From CAVSRC01 sp963785065 (GTDB lineage Bacteria > Pseudomonadota > Alphaproteobacteria > Rhizobiales > Kaistiaceae), in the NCBI GenBank assembly GCA_963785065.1, contig CAWATX010000003.1, forward strand, positions 591,407 through 655,406: DNA of 64,000 nt, in the 5' to 3' direction. A model generated the notes under the pieces. The model had not been told where the DNA came from, did not search any database, and saw nothing but the letters and a program-made list of their open reading frames with translations. Below, one piece after another: positions 1 to 8,680 of this stretch. Both the position numbers and the translations under genes were made by a program. Position 1 is the stretch's first letter; the number at the start of each line of letters is the position of its first letter.

Positions 1-280
1 AGCCGGCGACGCCGGCGGCGACCGTGTTGTCGAAGGCGTGCTCGACATAGGTGAAGCTGCCGCCGTCGTCGCGGAAGGCAAGGCCGAGATGGGCGTAGGA
101 GATGCCGGAAAGCAGCGCCACAACACCGCCGAAGACCATGGCGATGGCGACCGCATGGCCGGCGGTCTCGATGGCCAGGCCGAGCACCGCGAAGATGCCG
201 CCGCCGACCATGCCGCCAATGCCGATGGCGACGACCTCGGCAAGGCTGAGCTTGCCGTCGCTGCCGTCCGGATTGCTCAT
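1..280 (-). CDS. APC-superfamily amino acid permease, N-terminal part
   Basis: Only the first 93 residues are inside the window; the gene runs off the left edge. The start is the ATG at 280. After a short hydrophilic leader (MSNPDGSDGKLSLAE) comes a glycine-rich first membrane helix, VVAIGIGGMVGGGIFAVLG, the hallmark substrate-binding helix of amino acid-polyamine-organocation permeases. A second helix follows (HAVAIAMVFGGVVALLSGI), and then SYAHLGLAFRDDGGSFTYVEHAF, a typical helix 2/3 junction in this family. Substrate cannot be told from this fragment. It probably sits in the inner membrane as a proton-coupled amino acid importer. It is divergent from the SDR gene that follows, with about 200 bases between them. 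Confidence 0.85.
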   Translation of the reverse strand, partial: MSNPDGSDGKLSLAEVVAIGIGGMVGGGIFAVLGLAIETAGHAVAIAMVFGGVVALLSGISYAHLGLAFRDDGGSFTYVEHAFDNTVAAGVAG

Positions 281-480
281 GTCGATGCCCCCCCGTTCGC
301 GCGCACCCCGAGGAGGCGCCAGTTTCACCCGGCCGTGCCATGCACCGCAAGCGAAGCCTGGTCGGGTGCTGCCAGGTCCGTGATTGGGCCGGACCATGGG
401 AATCCACTTTCTGCGGTCGCCAAGCGCTGAGTGAGGGCCTATGACCGGTTTGATTCTTCGCGCTCAGAACCGGAGTGACC

Positions 481-1275
481 ATGTCAGCGCCAATAAGAAC
501 GATCCTCGTAACCGGGGCCACCGGAGGCATTGGCACGGCCGTGTGCAACACACTGGCCAGGAGCGGATTCACGCTCGTCCTGGCAGCTCGGGATGCGGCG
601 AAGCTCCAGATGCTCACCGCCAAATTGCCCAACAAGGGTCCGGGAGCACACACATGGATGTCCGTGGACATGACCAAGGACGAATTTGTTGTCGCCTTTG
701 CGGCGGAACTCTCATCAAGGGGCGTGGCGCTTGATGGCGTCGTTCTTATGCCGCCGCAACCTCCCCGGTCGGAGGATCCCCTGCCGAGCAATGACGCATG
801 GCGTGAGCTGTTTCAGAACAGCTTTGTCGGTCCCTTGGCCTTGCTGAAGGCGGCTATTGCAACGATGAGACCCGATCCCGCGAATGGCCGCAGATCGAAG
901 ATCGTTATCATCTCGGGAATATCGTCAGCCCAAGTGATGGGCAACTATGCGACATCCAATGTGCTTCGCTGCGCATGGGTCGGTGAAGCCAAGACACTTG
1001 CCTTTGCTTTGGGAGAGCGGGGAATTCACGTCAATACCCTGTCACTCGGAGGCACACTCGCGCCATGGTACCGGGCTTCGCTCGAAAAGCGGGCGGCGGC
1101 AGCGGGCGTAACGTTCGAGCAACGCCTGGCTGAGGAAACATCGAACATTCCGCTCAGGAAATACGGCGAGCCCGATGAGGTCGGCGTTGCAGTGGAGGGC
1201 CTGCTATCTGCATTTTCAGACAACATGACCGGGCTCAACATCATGCACGACGGTGGATTCACCAGAGCTTATTGA
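481..1275 (+). CDS. SDR-family oxidoreductase with altered catalytic motif
   Basis: The ATG at 481 is preceded by GGAG five bases upstream; an in-frame GTG at 475 is less likely. The protein is 264 residues, normal for a classical short-chain dehydrogenase. Near residues 8-15 lies the nucleotide-binding TGATGGIG motif, then a Rossmann pattern through LVLAARDAAKL. The catalytic serine is plausibly in VIISGISS, and the tyrosine is in NYATSN. Here the usual Y-x-x-x-K is Y-x-x-x-N, although a lysine occurs further on (GEAKTLAFA). The stretch HVNTLSLGGTLAPW matches the post-catalytic NxxxPG-type loop. Substrate is unknown. It stands alone; the next gene is convergent. Confidence 0.85.
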   Translation: MSAPIRTILVTGATGGIGTAVCNTLARSGFTLVLAARDAAKLQMLTAKLPNKGPGAHTWMSVDMTKDEFVVAFAAELSSRGVALDGVVLMPPQPPRSEDPLPSNDAWRELFQNSFVGPLALLKAAIATMRPDPANGRRSKIVIISGISSAQVMGNYATSNVLRCAWVGEAKTLAFALGERGIHVNTLSLGGTLAPWYRASLEKRAAAAGVTFEQRLAEETSNIPLRKYGEPDEVGVAVEGLLSAFSDNMTGLNIMHDGGFTRAY

Positions 1276-1329
1276 ACGCATGGGGCGCATTCCCAGCGGG
1301 GTGTCGGTTCTGCGGCCTCAAGCAGCGCA

Positions 1330-2571
1330 TCAGCCGTGTGCCGTCTTGGCACCGACCAGCAAGGCCTTCAGATCGACGCTCATGTCGGCGACGCTTGCCG
1401 GTGGCGGCGACAGGCCGGCGCCGATCATGCGCCGGCCGAGGACATGGTCGCTAGCGCGGTTGACCGAATCGATCGCCACCAGCTTCGCCCCCGCATAGTG
1501 GAACACGGAAAAGCTGCCGTCGTCCGGGTTGCCGCGGAGATGGCTCTCGGTTGCGTCGCCGGAGAGCCCCACCATCTGCAGCTTGACGTCGCCCTGGTCC
1601 GACCAGAACCACGGCACCGCGCGATAGGGCTCGCGCCTGCCGGTCAGCGCCGCGGACAAAGCCTTGGCCTGATCGACGGCATTCTGCACGGATTCCAGCC
1701 GCACGCGGCGCTTGAGTTCCCAGTGGTCGAAGGAGACACAGTCGCCGACGGCGAAGAGGCCGGGGACGCTGGTCTCCATGAAGTCGTTGACCAGGATACC
1801 GTTGTCGATTGTGGCGCCGGCGGCTTCGGCCAGCCCCATATTGGGCGTCACGCCGATGCCGATGACAGCGATGTCGGCGGGGACGCGATCCCCCGCGGCG
1901 GTGGCAACGGCGACCACCTTGCCGCCCTCCCCGATGATGCCGCCGACCGCCGTGGCGAGACGCACGTCGCTACCCCAGCCGCGATGCAGCGCAAGAAAGT
2001 GCTGCGAGATCTCCGGCGCCACGACGCGGCCCATCAGCCGGTCGGCGGCTTCGAGCACTGTCACCGTCTTGCCGAGCAGGCGCGCCGTGCCGGCGATCTC
2101 CAGCCCGATGAAGCCGCCGCCGACGACCACCACGTCGTTTGCCGCAAAGAGCGCATCGCGCAAACGCCGCGCATCCGCTGCATGGCGCAGCGTGTAGACG
2201 CCGGCAAGGTCGATGCCGGCGACCGGCGGCAGGCGGGGCGTCGCCCCGGTGGCGAGCGCCAGCCGGTCGAAGGGGATGGCACTGCCGTCCTTGAGCACGA
2301 GCGCCGAGCCGGCACGGTCGATCGCGCCGGCCTCGGCGCCGAGGCGAAGATCGATATCGTTCTTGGCGTAGAAGGATTCGGGCCTGAGCGGCAGGAGGTC
2401 GTGGGTCGGGTCTTTCAGAAACGCCTTGGAAAGCGGTGGCCGCTGATAGGGCACGTCGCTCTCGGCGGTGACCAGCGTCAGCGGCCCGTCGTAGCCGTCG
2501 CCCCTGAGGCTTGCCGCGATCTGCGATCCGCCGTGTCCGCCGCCGACGATGACGATGCCCTTGCCGTTCAT
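1330..2571 (-). CDS. NAD(P)/FAD-dependent oxidoreductase, ferredoxin-reductase type
   Basis: 413 residues. The N-terminus IVIVGGGHGGSQIAASL is an FAD-binding GxGxxG fold. YQRPPLSKAFL is the signature of rhodocoxin/putidaredoxin-type ferredoxin reductases. A second dinucleotide fold, VVVVGGGFIGLEIAGTA, binds NAD(P)H. VPGLFAVGDC is the conserved C-terminal FAD motif. The final ~85 residues (VPWFWSDQGDVKLQMVGL) form the reductase C-terminal domain. Such enzymes pass electrons from NAD(P)H to small ferredoxins serving oxygenases or P450s; no oxygenase or ferredoxin is next to it. The Rieske gene lies 142 bases upstream on the same strand, so co-transcription is possible but not shown. Confidence 0.9.
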   Translation of the reverse strand: MNGKGIVIVGGGHGGSQIAASLRGDGYDGPLTLVTAESDVPYQRPPLSKAFLKDPTHDLLPLRPESFYAKNDIDLRLGAEAGAIDRAGSALVLKDGSAIPFDRLALATGATPRLPPVAGIDLAGVYTLRHAADARRLRDALFAANDVVVVGGGFIGLEIAGTARLLGKTVTVLEAADRLMGRVVAPEISQHFLALHRGWGSDVRLATAVGGIIGEGGKVVAVATAAGDRVPADIAVIGIGVTPNMGLAEAAGATIDNGILVNDFMETSVPGLFAVGDCVSFDHWELKRRVRLESVQNAVDQAKALSAALTGRREPYRAVPWFWSDQGDVKLQMVGLSGDATESHLRGNPDDGSFSVFHYAGAKLVAIDSVNRASDHVLGRRMIGAGLSPPPASVADMSVDLKALLVGAKTAHG

Positions 2572-2713
2572 GCGTCCCTGTCACTCCCCGTGGGATCGAT
2601 GCGGCCGTGACGGCCGCGGCGGGGGAGACGCATAGCCTCATTCGCCGCGCTTGTCTTGACACGACGTTCTCACGACGGCGCGAGAAGAAGAACGACCATC
2701 CTCTTGACGGGCG

Positions 2714-3370
2714 CTAGATCGTCTCGACTTCAGATAGCGAGAAGGTCGAGCCCGGCGGGTTTTCCCCGATGACCAGCGAAGTGTCGCTGGCGAAGTGATA
2801 GGGCGGCACGGGCAGGTTGAGCGGCGCCGGCACGCCCTTGAACACGCGGCCGGCGAGATCGTATTTCGAGCCGTGACAGGGGCAGAAATAGCCGCCCGGC
2901 CACGAGGGGCCGAGTTCGCCCATGTCGGGCTTGAACGTCGGCACGCAGCCCAGATGCGTGCAGATGCCGACCAGCACCAGATATTCCGGCTTGATCGAGC
3001 GCGACCAGTTCTGGGCGTATTTCGGCTGTTGGCGTTGCACCGATTGCGGATCGCTCAAGCGCTGGAGCAGGGTCGGTTGCTTGAGCTCGTCGAGGGACTT
3101 CTGGGTTCGCCGAACGATGAAGATTGGCCGCGACCGCCAGCGCACGACCACCTGCGCGCCGGGCTGCAGGCTGGAGATATCGACGGTGATCGGCACGCCT
3201 CTGGCAAGCACATCGGACGACGGCTCCATCTGATCGACCAGCGGCCACACCATCAGAGCGGCGCCTACGGCCGCCACCGCACCGGTCGCGATATAGAGAA
3301 AGTCACGGCGCGTGACCTCGCGATCGAGCGGCTTGCCTTCGGCATTGGTCGTATCTTGAACCTGTGCCAC
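2714..3370 (-). CDS. petA: Rieske iron-sulfur protein (ubiquinol-cytochrome c reductase type)
   Basis: Start chosen as the GTG at 3370, with GGGAG six bases upstream, giving 218 residues. The N-terminus carries TRRDFLYIATGAVAAVGAALM, a twin-arginine leader and membrane anchor as in bc1 Rieske subunits. The [2Fe-2S] ligand boxes are intact: CTHLGC and, about 20 residues later, CPCHGS. The C-terminal LPVPPYHF closes the Rieske fold. In most alphaproteobacteria petA is followed by petB and petC for cytochromes b and c1, but neither is here. It is therefore an orphan Rieske, either a paralogue of the bc1 subunit or a subunit recruited elsewhere. Symbol by family only. Confidence 0.88.
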   Translation of the reverse strand: MAQVQDTTNAEGKPLDREVTRRDFLYIATGAVAAVGAALMVWPLVDQMEPSSDVLARGVPITVDISSLQPGAQVVVRWRSRPIFIVRRTQKSLDELKQPTLLQRLSDPQSVQRQQPKYAQNWSRSIKPEYLVLVGICTHLGCVPTFKPDMGELGPSWPGGYFCPCHGSKYDLAGRVFKGVPAPLNLPVPPYHFASDTSLVIGENPPGSTFSLSEVETI

Positions 3371-3523
3371 GGGGGGCTCCCATGCATCCGCCCACCCCGT
3401 CAACGCCAACGCACACCGGGACATAGAGAGAGTGTGCCGCACGGCAAGTTCTCGGCCGATGAAAAGCACGACGCGGCGAAGCCCGTTCGCCCGTGCCGCC
3501 CTGAGGCGCAGCCTGCCAGCTTT

Positions 3524-4453
3524 TTACCGGATCTGGACGCCGAGAAGTTCCGATGTCGTGCGAGCGTACTGGTCGCATTCGTCGGCTATCCAGTTCTGGA
3601 ATTCGCGCATGGCACGCGACGGCCTGCGTGTCGCCGGCCACACGAGACGATACCTGTAGGTGGACAGACGCACGACCCGCCGACCGAACGGCGCCACCAA
3701 CCGCCCCTCCAGCAAGTCGTTGAATGCCTGGGTCAGAGTAATCAGGACAAGCCCGGCGCCCGAAGTCGCCGTCCCGCGACCGGCGGTGCGCTGCTGCTGC
3801 GCATCGCGCTTCTCGAAGCCGAACCGCTTCATCCACTCCGGCCAGCCAGCCCATTCCGGATCTGTGGTCACGTCACGCAGGAAGAAGAGCGGAATGCCGG
3901 TCAGATCGCGAGTCCCGGTATTGATCCTGTGCGCGGCGGCGAAGGCCGGCGTGCAGGCCGGGAAGTAGCAACTGAGATGGAGGTCGAGCGTCTGGTATGC
4001 AGGGCCCGGTTCAGGCGAGAAGCGGATCGCCATGTCAAGGTTCTCGGCCGCGAGGTCAACAAGACGGTCGCCGGTGTCGATCTTGACCTCGGTGGCGGTA
4101 TGGAGGGCGTAGAAGCGCGGCAGCCGCTGGGACATCCAGTCTTCGAAGAACATGTGCGTCATGGTGAGCGATAGCCGCCGCCCATCGTTGCCGGCGCGAA
4201 GCTCGGCGAGAACGTCTTCGATGTGCGAGAAGCCGGCGGTGAGGCGCTCGGCCACGAGACGCGCCTCAGGCGTCGGCCGGGCGCCCGAGGGAAGCCTCTC
4301 GAAAAGCTTGATGCCGAGATATTCCTCCAGGTTCCTGAGCTGCTGTCCAATCGCGGCCACGGTGACGCCAAGCTCCTTTGCTGCGGCGCTGAAGGTGCCC
4401 TTGCGCAGCGTCGCCTCAAGCGCCCGCAAGCCGTTCAGATGCGAGAGTTTCAT
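3524..4453 (-). CDS. LysR-family transcriptional regulator (GcvA-like)
   Basis: The ATG at 4453 gives 309 residues, standard for LysR proteins. The N-terminal helix-turn-helix is clear: LNGLRALEATLRKGTFSAAA, KELGVTVAAIGQQLRNLEEY, then LGIKLFERL. The rest is a type-2 periplasmic-binding-like effector domain, with GcvA-type features such as DLAAENLDMAIRF. It is transcribed divergently from the DUF4242 gene at 4645, separated by about 190 bases, the classical arrangement in which a LysR protein controls its neighbour and itself. The effector is unknown. Confidence 0.9.
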   Translation of the reverse strand: MKLSHLNGLRALEATLRKGTFSAAAKELGVTVAAIGQQLRNLEEYLGIKLFERLPSGARPTPEARLVAERLTAGFSHIEDVLAELRAGNDGRRLSLTMTHMFFEDWMSQRLPRFYALHTATEVKIDTGDRLVDLAAENLDMAIRFSPEPGPAYQTLDLHLSCYFPACTPAFAAAHRINTGTRDLTGIPLFFLRDVTTDPEWAGWPEWMKRFGFEKRDAQQQRTAGRGTATSGAGLVLITLTQAFNDLLEGRLVAPFGRRVVRLSTYRYRLVWPATRRPSRAMREFQNWIADECDQYARTTSELLGVQIR

Positions 4454-4644
4454 CGCCCGACTATAGCCGAGCTTTACACGCCTAACGAAAATCTCACCTG
4501 ACACCGCTCGTCAGCCATGGAAGGCTTTTGACGACCTCGCGCATTCGTTGACGGGCCGCGCGCCGGTCCGGATCGCGTGCCTGCCGAAAAAGCAATTGGA
4601 CCACCTGCCGCATCGTTGCGGCATTCCACGAGGAGACACTTTCC

Positions 4645-4923
4645 ATGCCGAAATTCGTGATCGAGCGGAACATCCCGGGCGCCAGCAAGCTCAGCCAGCA
4701 GCAGCTGAGCGAGATCGCGGCCAAGTCGAACGCGGTCGTGGCTGGGCTGGGCGAGCCCTATGTCTGGGACACGAGCTACGTGGCCGGCGACAAGATCTAC
4801 TGCATCCACGAGGCCGAAAGCGCCGACGCCATCTATCGGCATGCACGCGAGGGCGGTTTCCCTGCCGACAAGGTGACGGAAGTTGTCGCCATCATCGGGC
4901 CGCAGACGGCGAACGGCGGCTGA
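4645..4923 (+). CDS. DUF4242 domain protein
   Basis: A 92-residue protein starting at ATG 4645, with GGAGA ten bases upstream. The sequence MPKFVIERNIPGASKL, the central YVWDTSYVAGDKIYCIHEAE and the end EGGFPADKVTEVVAIIGP match the small DUF4242 family. This is a ferredoxin-like alpha/beta fold, one member of which was reported as a nickel-binding protein. No signal peptide, so probably cytoplasmic. The divergent LysR gene suggests inducible expression. Function is not known; metal or small-molecule binding is only inferred from the family. Confidence 0.85.
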   Translation: MPKFVIERNIPGASKLSQQQLSEIAAKSNAVVAGLGEPYVWDTSYVAGDKIYCIHEAESADAIYRHAREGGFPADKVTEVVAIIGPQTANGG

Positions 4924-5049
4924 ACCGACGGCCTCGCCTGCCGCCGGCCGGCGTCGGCGGCAATCACCAGGATCAACGCAAGGCGAAGGGCCGCGCGACA
5001 CCGCGGCAACGGTCCTTCGTGCCCGCTCGCGGAGATTAGGGAGGGGTTC

Positions 5050-5847
5050 ATGCACGGACCATTGGCTCTGGCAATCGGCGGGATGCTCCTTTTCGGTGCG
5101 GTGAACGCGGCGCGAGCGGCTACCGTAGGCGAGATGGCGGTCGACGTCGCCCTCGTGCTAGCCGGCGACGTGTCCGGTTCGATGACGCCGGGCGAACGGC
5201 GGATCGAGCGTGGGGGTCTCGCGGCGGCGCTTCGCGACCCGGCCGTGATGGCGGCCATTGGTCTCGGGGGGCTCGGCCGCATTGCCGTCACCTATTTCGA
5301 ATGGGCGGGACCGCGGGAACAATGGCAGATCGTGCCGTGGACGATCATCGGCGACCGGTCGGCCGCCGAGGCATTCGCGGCAAGTATCGCGCGGGCACCG
5401 ATCGTCGGCGGCAATCTCACCTCTCTGTCCGCCGGTCTGCTGTTCGCCGCCCGTCAGTTCGCCACAAGTGGCGTCAGCGCTGAGCGCGAGGTGATCGACG
5501 TATCGGGAGACGGTCCGAGCAATGCCGGCCCGCCAGTGGTCCCAGTGCGCGACGCCATCGTCGCCGAGGGCATCACCATCAACGGACTGCGCGTTTCCGG
5601 GCCATCGCAAAGCGGATCACGCGGCGGCTTCTATGCCTATGGGGGCGCCGATATCGGCCGCTATTACGAGAGCTGCGTGATCGGCGGTCCGGGGGCTTTC
5701 GTCATGCCAGTCACCGATCCGTCGCAGTTCGCCGCTGCGATGCGCCGCAAGCTGGTTCTCGAGATTGCCGCAAAGCCGGCGCGGGTGGTGCCGGTGGGCT
5801 TCATGGTGAGGAAGGACGGCTGGCGCGATTGCAGCGCCGGCGAATAG
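5050..5847 (+). CDS. DUF1194 secreted von Willebrand factor A-like protein
   Basis: 265 residues. The N-terminus (LALAIGGMLLFGAVNAARAA) is a signal peptide ending near residue 24. The mature part opens with VDVALVLAGDVSGSMTPGE, a von Willebrand A domain whose DxSxS metal-ion-dependent adhesion site is intact. Further motifs are VIDVSGDGPSNAG and the family ending ESCVIGGPGAFVMPV. DUF1194 proteins are common in rhizobia and probably lie in the periplasm; no role is established. GGAG at 5040 supports the start. It converges on the proton ATPase gene. Confidence 0.88.
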   Translation: MHGPLALAIGGMLLFGAVNAARAATVGEMAVDVALVLAGDVSGSMTPGERRIERGGLAAALRDPAVMAAIGLGGLGRIAVTYFEWAGPREQWQIVPWTIIGDRSAAEAFAASIARAPIVGGNLTSLSAGLLFAARQFATSGVSAEREVIDVSGDGPSNAGPPVVPVRDAIVAEGITINGLRVSGPSQSGSRGGFYAYGGADIGRYYESCVIGGPGAFVMPVTDPSQFAAAMRRKLVLEIAAKPARVVPVGFMVRKDGWRDCSAGE

Positions 5848-5848
5848 C

Positions 5849-5873
5849 CCCGCAGACCCGTGGAGGCTGCGGG
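5849..5873. terminator. Stem-loop between convergent genes
   Basis: CCCGCAG (5849-5855) pairs with CTGCGGG (5867-5873) around an 11-base loop, just after the DUF1194 stop and before the stop of the convergent ATPase gene. There is no T-run, so it is at most a weak or bidirectional terminator. Confidence 0.4.
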
Positions 5874-5918
5874 TCGGCACAACACCCCCGGCCGTGGTGA
5901 GCGCGCTGGGCCTTCGGC

Positions 5919-8351
5919 CTAGCTCGCCGCGCCCTCGATTCGGGCGAGATGGCGCGACTCGCGGCCGAAGTCGTGGTCGAGCATTCTGTAGACCGCGATC
6001 TTGACCCCGCTGGCGACGAAGAACGAGACCAGCGCATAGGCCCACACGAGCAGCGCCAGGCCCCATCCGGTCGGCGCCATGAACCAGCCATAGACCACCA
6101 CCAGAGTGCCGACGAGCTGCGTCGTTTCGGCCGGCACCACCAATTTCCAGCTCGGCCACGGACGCTCCCAGATGGCCCCTCGATTGCGCGTCAGGTAGAT
6201 GGTCATGTGGCCGGAGACGAGCAGCTTGAGGAAGATCAGTGCCTGCACCACCGGCGCCGACAGGCCGAGATGATCGCGCACGATCCAGTAGAGGCCGAAG
6301 CTCTCCAGGACGCCATAGACGCCGAGCGCCGAGGCGACGGTGAGCACGCGGGCCATGTCCCAACGCACCGGCTTGTCCGCCGGCGAAGCATTGTCATAGG
6401 CGATCATCATGATCGGCAGGTCGTTGAGGAGCGCCAGCAGCACCACCATGATCGCCGTCACCGGATAGAAGTTGAAGACCAGGATGCTCGCCGTCATGAA
6501 CAAGAGGATGCGGGTGGTCTCGGCGATGCGGTAGATGGCATAGCCGGTCATCCGCTCGAAGATGCGGCGCGCTTCCCCGATAGCCCGGGTGATCACCGAC
6601 AGGCCGGGCGCAGTGAGCACCAGATCGGCCGCCGCCCGCGCCGCGTCGGTGGCGCCGGAGACCGCAATGCCGATGTCGGCCTGCTTCAGCGCCGGCGCAT
6701 CGTTGACCCCGTCGCCGGTCATGCCGACGATGTGGCCGGCGTCCTGCAGCGCCCTGACGATCTTGAACTTATGCTCGGGAAAGACGCGGGCAAAACCATC
6801 CGCCGCCTCGATCGCCGGCAATGGATCGGCAGGCACGTGATCGCCGAAGACCGTGTCGGCAACGACGATGTTGGTGCCGAGCTTGAGCGTGCCGGCGATC
6901 TGCCGGGCGATCGCCTCGTGATCGCCGGTGACCATCTTGACGTCGACGCCCATCGCCTCGGTTGCGGCAATGGTCGCCGCGCTGTCTTCGCGCGGCGGAT
7001 CGAACAGCGCGAGCGAGCCGAGGAAGCGCCAGCCGCCGCTTTCGTCCGTGCGGGCGACGCCGAGCGTGCGCAGGCCCTTGCCCGCCTCTGCATCGACCTC
7101 GGCGGCAACCGCTTTCTGCTGCGTTTCGTCGAGCTTGCACAGATCGACGATGACCTGCGGCGCCCCCTTGGCGACGGAGAAGGACGCACCGTCCTTTTCG
7201 ACATCGGCCTCGGCGCGCTTACCGACCGGGTCGAAGGGCCGGAAGGCCTTCACCTGACAGGCATCGAGCGCGCTTGTGTCGGCAAGGCCGGCGAGGATGG
7301 CGCCGTCGATGGCATCGGGCGCGTCGCGCCGCGAGGCGAGCGCCGCCGCAACAAGCAGATCGTCGCGCGTGACATCGGCGGACGGCGACGGATCGCCGAG
7401 AGTGAGCTCGTTCCTGGTCAGCGTGCCGGTCTTGTCTGAGCACAGAATGTCCATGCCGGCCATCTCTTCGATGGCGACCAGCCGCGAGACGATGGCCTTC
7501 ATGCGCGCCAGCCGTTCGGCACCGACCGCCATGGTGACCGAGAGCACCGCCGGCAGCGCCACCGGAATCGACGCGACGGTGAGGATGAGCGCGAACTGGA
7601 TCGTCTCGATCAGCGGGTCGTGGCGGAAGAGCGCGGCAAGCGCGATGGTCGCCACCAGGCCGACGGTGGTGAGGATGAGGAAATTGCCGATACGCAGCAC
7701 TGCGCGCTGGAAATGCGATACCGTCTGCGCCTGCTCGACCAGCTTCGCGGTCTTGCCGAAATAGGTGTTCATGCCGGTGGCGGTGACCTCGGCGGTCATT
7801 TCACCGAGGCGCGCGATCGAGCCGGAATAGGCGACGTCGCCGACCTTCTTGTCGACCGGCAGGGATTCGCCGGTGAGCGCCGACTGGTCGACGCTGAGAT
7901 AGCTGCCGTCTGTGAGCGTCACATCGGCCGGGATGATGGCGCCGAGCGAGAGCGCGATGCGGTCGCCGGGGACGAGCTGGCTCGCGGCGACATCCTTCCA
8001 CGCCCCATCGCGCATGACCCGTGCCTTCAGCGCCAGACGCTGCTTGAGAAGCGCGATGGCGTTGTCGGCCTTGAACTCCTGCCAGAAGCCGACGGCGGCG
8101 TTGATGATGAGCATCGCCAGGATGATGGCGAGGTCTTCCCAGTGCTGCACGGCGGCGGAGAGCAGCGCCGCCACCTCGATCATCCACGGGATCGGCCCCC
8201 AGAAGAAACGGGCGAGCCGGGCGAGCGCGCTCGTATGGCTCTCCGCCAGAACGTTCTCGCCATATTGCGCGAGACGCCTGGCCGCCTCGGCCTCGCTGAG
8301 ACCGCTGGCGTCGGCTTCCGTTTGCGGGCTCGCTGTGTCGGGTTCCGTCAT
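5919..8351 (-). CDS. P-type plasma-membrane H+-ATPase (P3A)
   Basis: Start at the ATG 8351, preceded by GGAGG six bases away, giving 810 residues, usual for the family. The order is canonical: a cation-transporter N-domain (SEAEAARRLAQYGEN), first membrane pair, actuator domain with LTGESLPV, second membrane pair, phosphorylation site SDKTGTLTRNEL, nucleotide domain with VAKGAPQVI, hinge GDGVNDAPALKQADIG, then C-terminal helices. The closest architecture is the proton-efflux P-type ATPase of fungi, plants and some bacteria. It would pump protons out at ATP cost, possibly helping acid tolerance. No auxiliary subunit is nearby. Confidence 0.92.
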   Translation of the reverse strand: MTEPDTASPQTEADASGLSEAEAARRLAQYGENVLAESHTSALARLARFFWGPIPWMIEVAALLSAAVQHWEDLAIILAMLIINAAVGFWQEFKADNAIALLKQRLALKARVMRDGAWKDVAASQLVPGDRIALSLGAIIPADVTLTDGSYLSVDQSALTGESLPVDKKVGDVAYSGSIARLGEMTAEVTATGMNTYFGKTAKLVEQAQTVSHFQRAVLRIGNFLILTTVGLVATIALAALFRHDPLIETIQFALILTVASIPVALPAVLSVTMAVGAERLARMKAIVSRLVAIEEMAGMDILCSDKTGTLTRNELTLGDPSPSADVTRDDLLVAAALASRRDAPDAIDGAILAGLADTSALDACQVKAFRPFDPVGKRAEADVEKDGASFSVAKGAPQVIVDLCKLDETQQKAVAAEVDAEAGKGLRTLGVARTDESGGWRFLGSLALFDPPREDSAATIAATEAMGVDVKMVTGDHEAIARQIAGTLKLGTNIVVADTVFGDHVPADPLPAIEAADGFARVFPEHKFKIVRALQDAGHIVGMTGDGVNDAPALKQADIGIAVSGATDAARAAADLVLTAPGLSVITRAIGEARRIFERMTGYAIYRIAETTRILLFMTASILVFNFYPVTAIMVVLLALLNDLPIMMIAYDNASPADKPVRWDMARVLTVASALGVYGVLESFGLYWIVRDHLGLSAPVVQALIFLKLLVSGHMTIYLTRNRGAIWERPWPSWKLVVPAETTQLVGTLVVVYGWFMAPTGWGLALLVWAYALVSFFVASGVKIAVYRMLDHDFGRESRHLARIEGAAS

Positions 8352-8517
8352 GGGCCCCTCCGCTCTGGAGAATGCCGCCCCGCCCGCCACGCGGGCAGGC
8401 TGTCGATGCCGATATGGTTCGCGCAAGGCCCCGGCGCAGCGCGGCGAATCGCCCGGGGGGCTGCGGCGAAACGGTGCCGGGCGGAACACCGACCGCAAAC
8501 GCATCGGTTGCACCCAC

Positions 8518-8550
8518 TTAGCCGGCACCCACCAGAAAGACGCCGGCTAA
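8518..8550. repeat. Perfect inverted repeat in a divergent promoter region
   Basis: TTAGCCGGC (8518-8526) and GCCGGCTAA (8542-8550) form a 9-base perfect stem with a 15-base loop. It lies in the ~330-base region between the divergent ATPase and lipoprotein genes. It could be an operator or an RNA stem in the ATPase leader. Nothing else recognisable was seen in that gap. Confidence 0.45.
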
Positions 8551-8680
8551 CAATCCCTGCGCGGCGGGAACCGGCGAAGTTCGTGGGTGCGCCCCCCTGC
8601 GACGACGGACTGCGTTCACGCCCTCACCCACGGGACTAACATCGCAAGACGTTGGGAGTTTGAGTTGGGCTGGAGAAACC

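Noticed and set aside
38..430. Forward open frames across 38-430
   Set aside because: They lie antisense to the APC permease, whose minus-strand translation is a clear membrane transporter; the forward frames have no recognisable features.
1336..2610. Long forward frame opposite the FAD reductase
   Set aside because: Antisense artefact of GC-rich codons; the minus-strand protein has complete FAD and NAD(P) motifs.
8352..8680. Possible metal-sensing riboswitch before the proton ATPase
   Set aside because: The leader contains a good stem (8518-8550), but I could not match any known riboswitch core such as yybP-ykoY or M-box.
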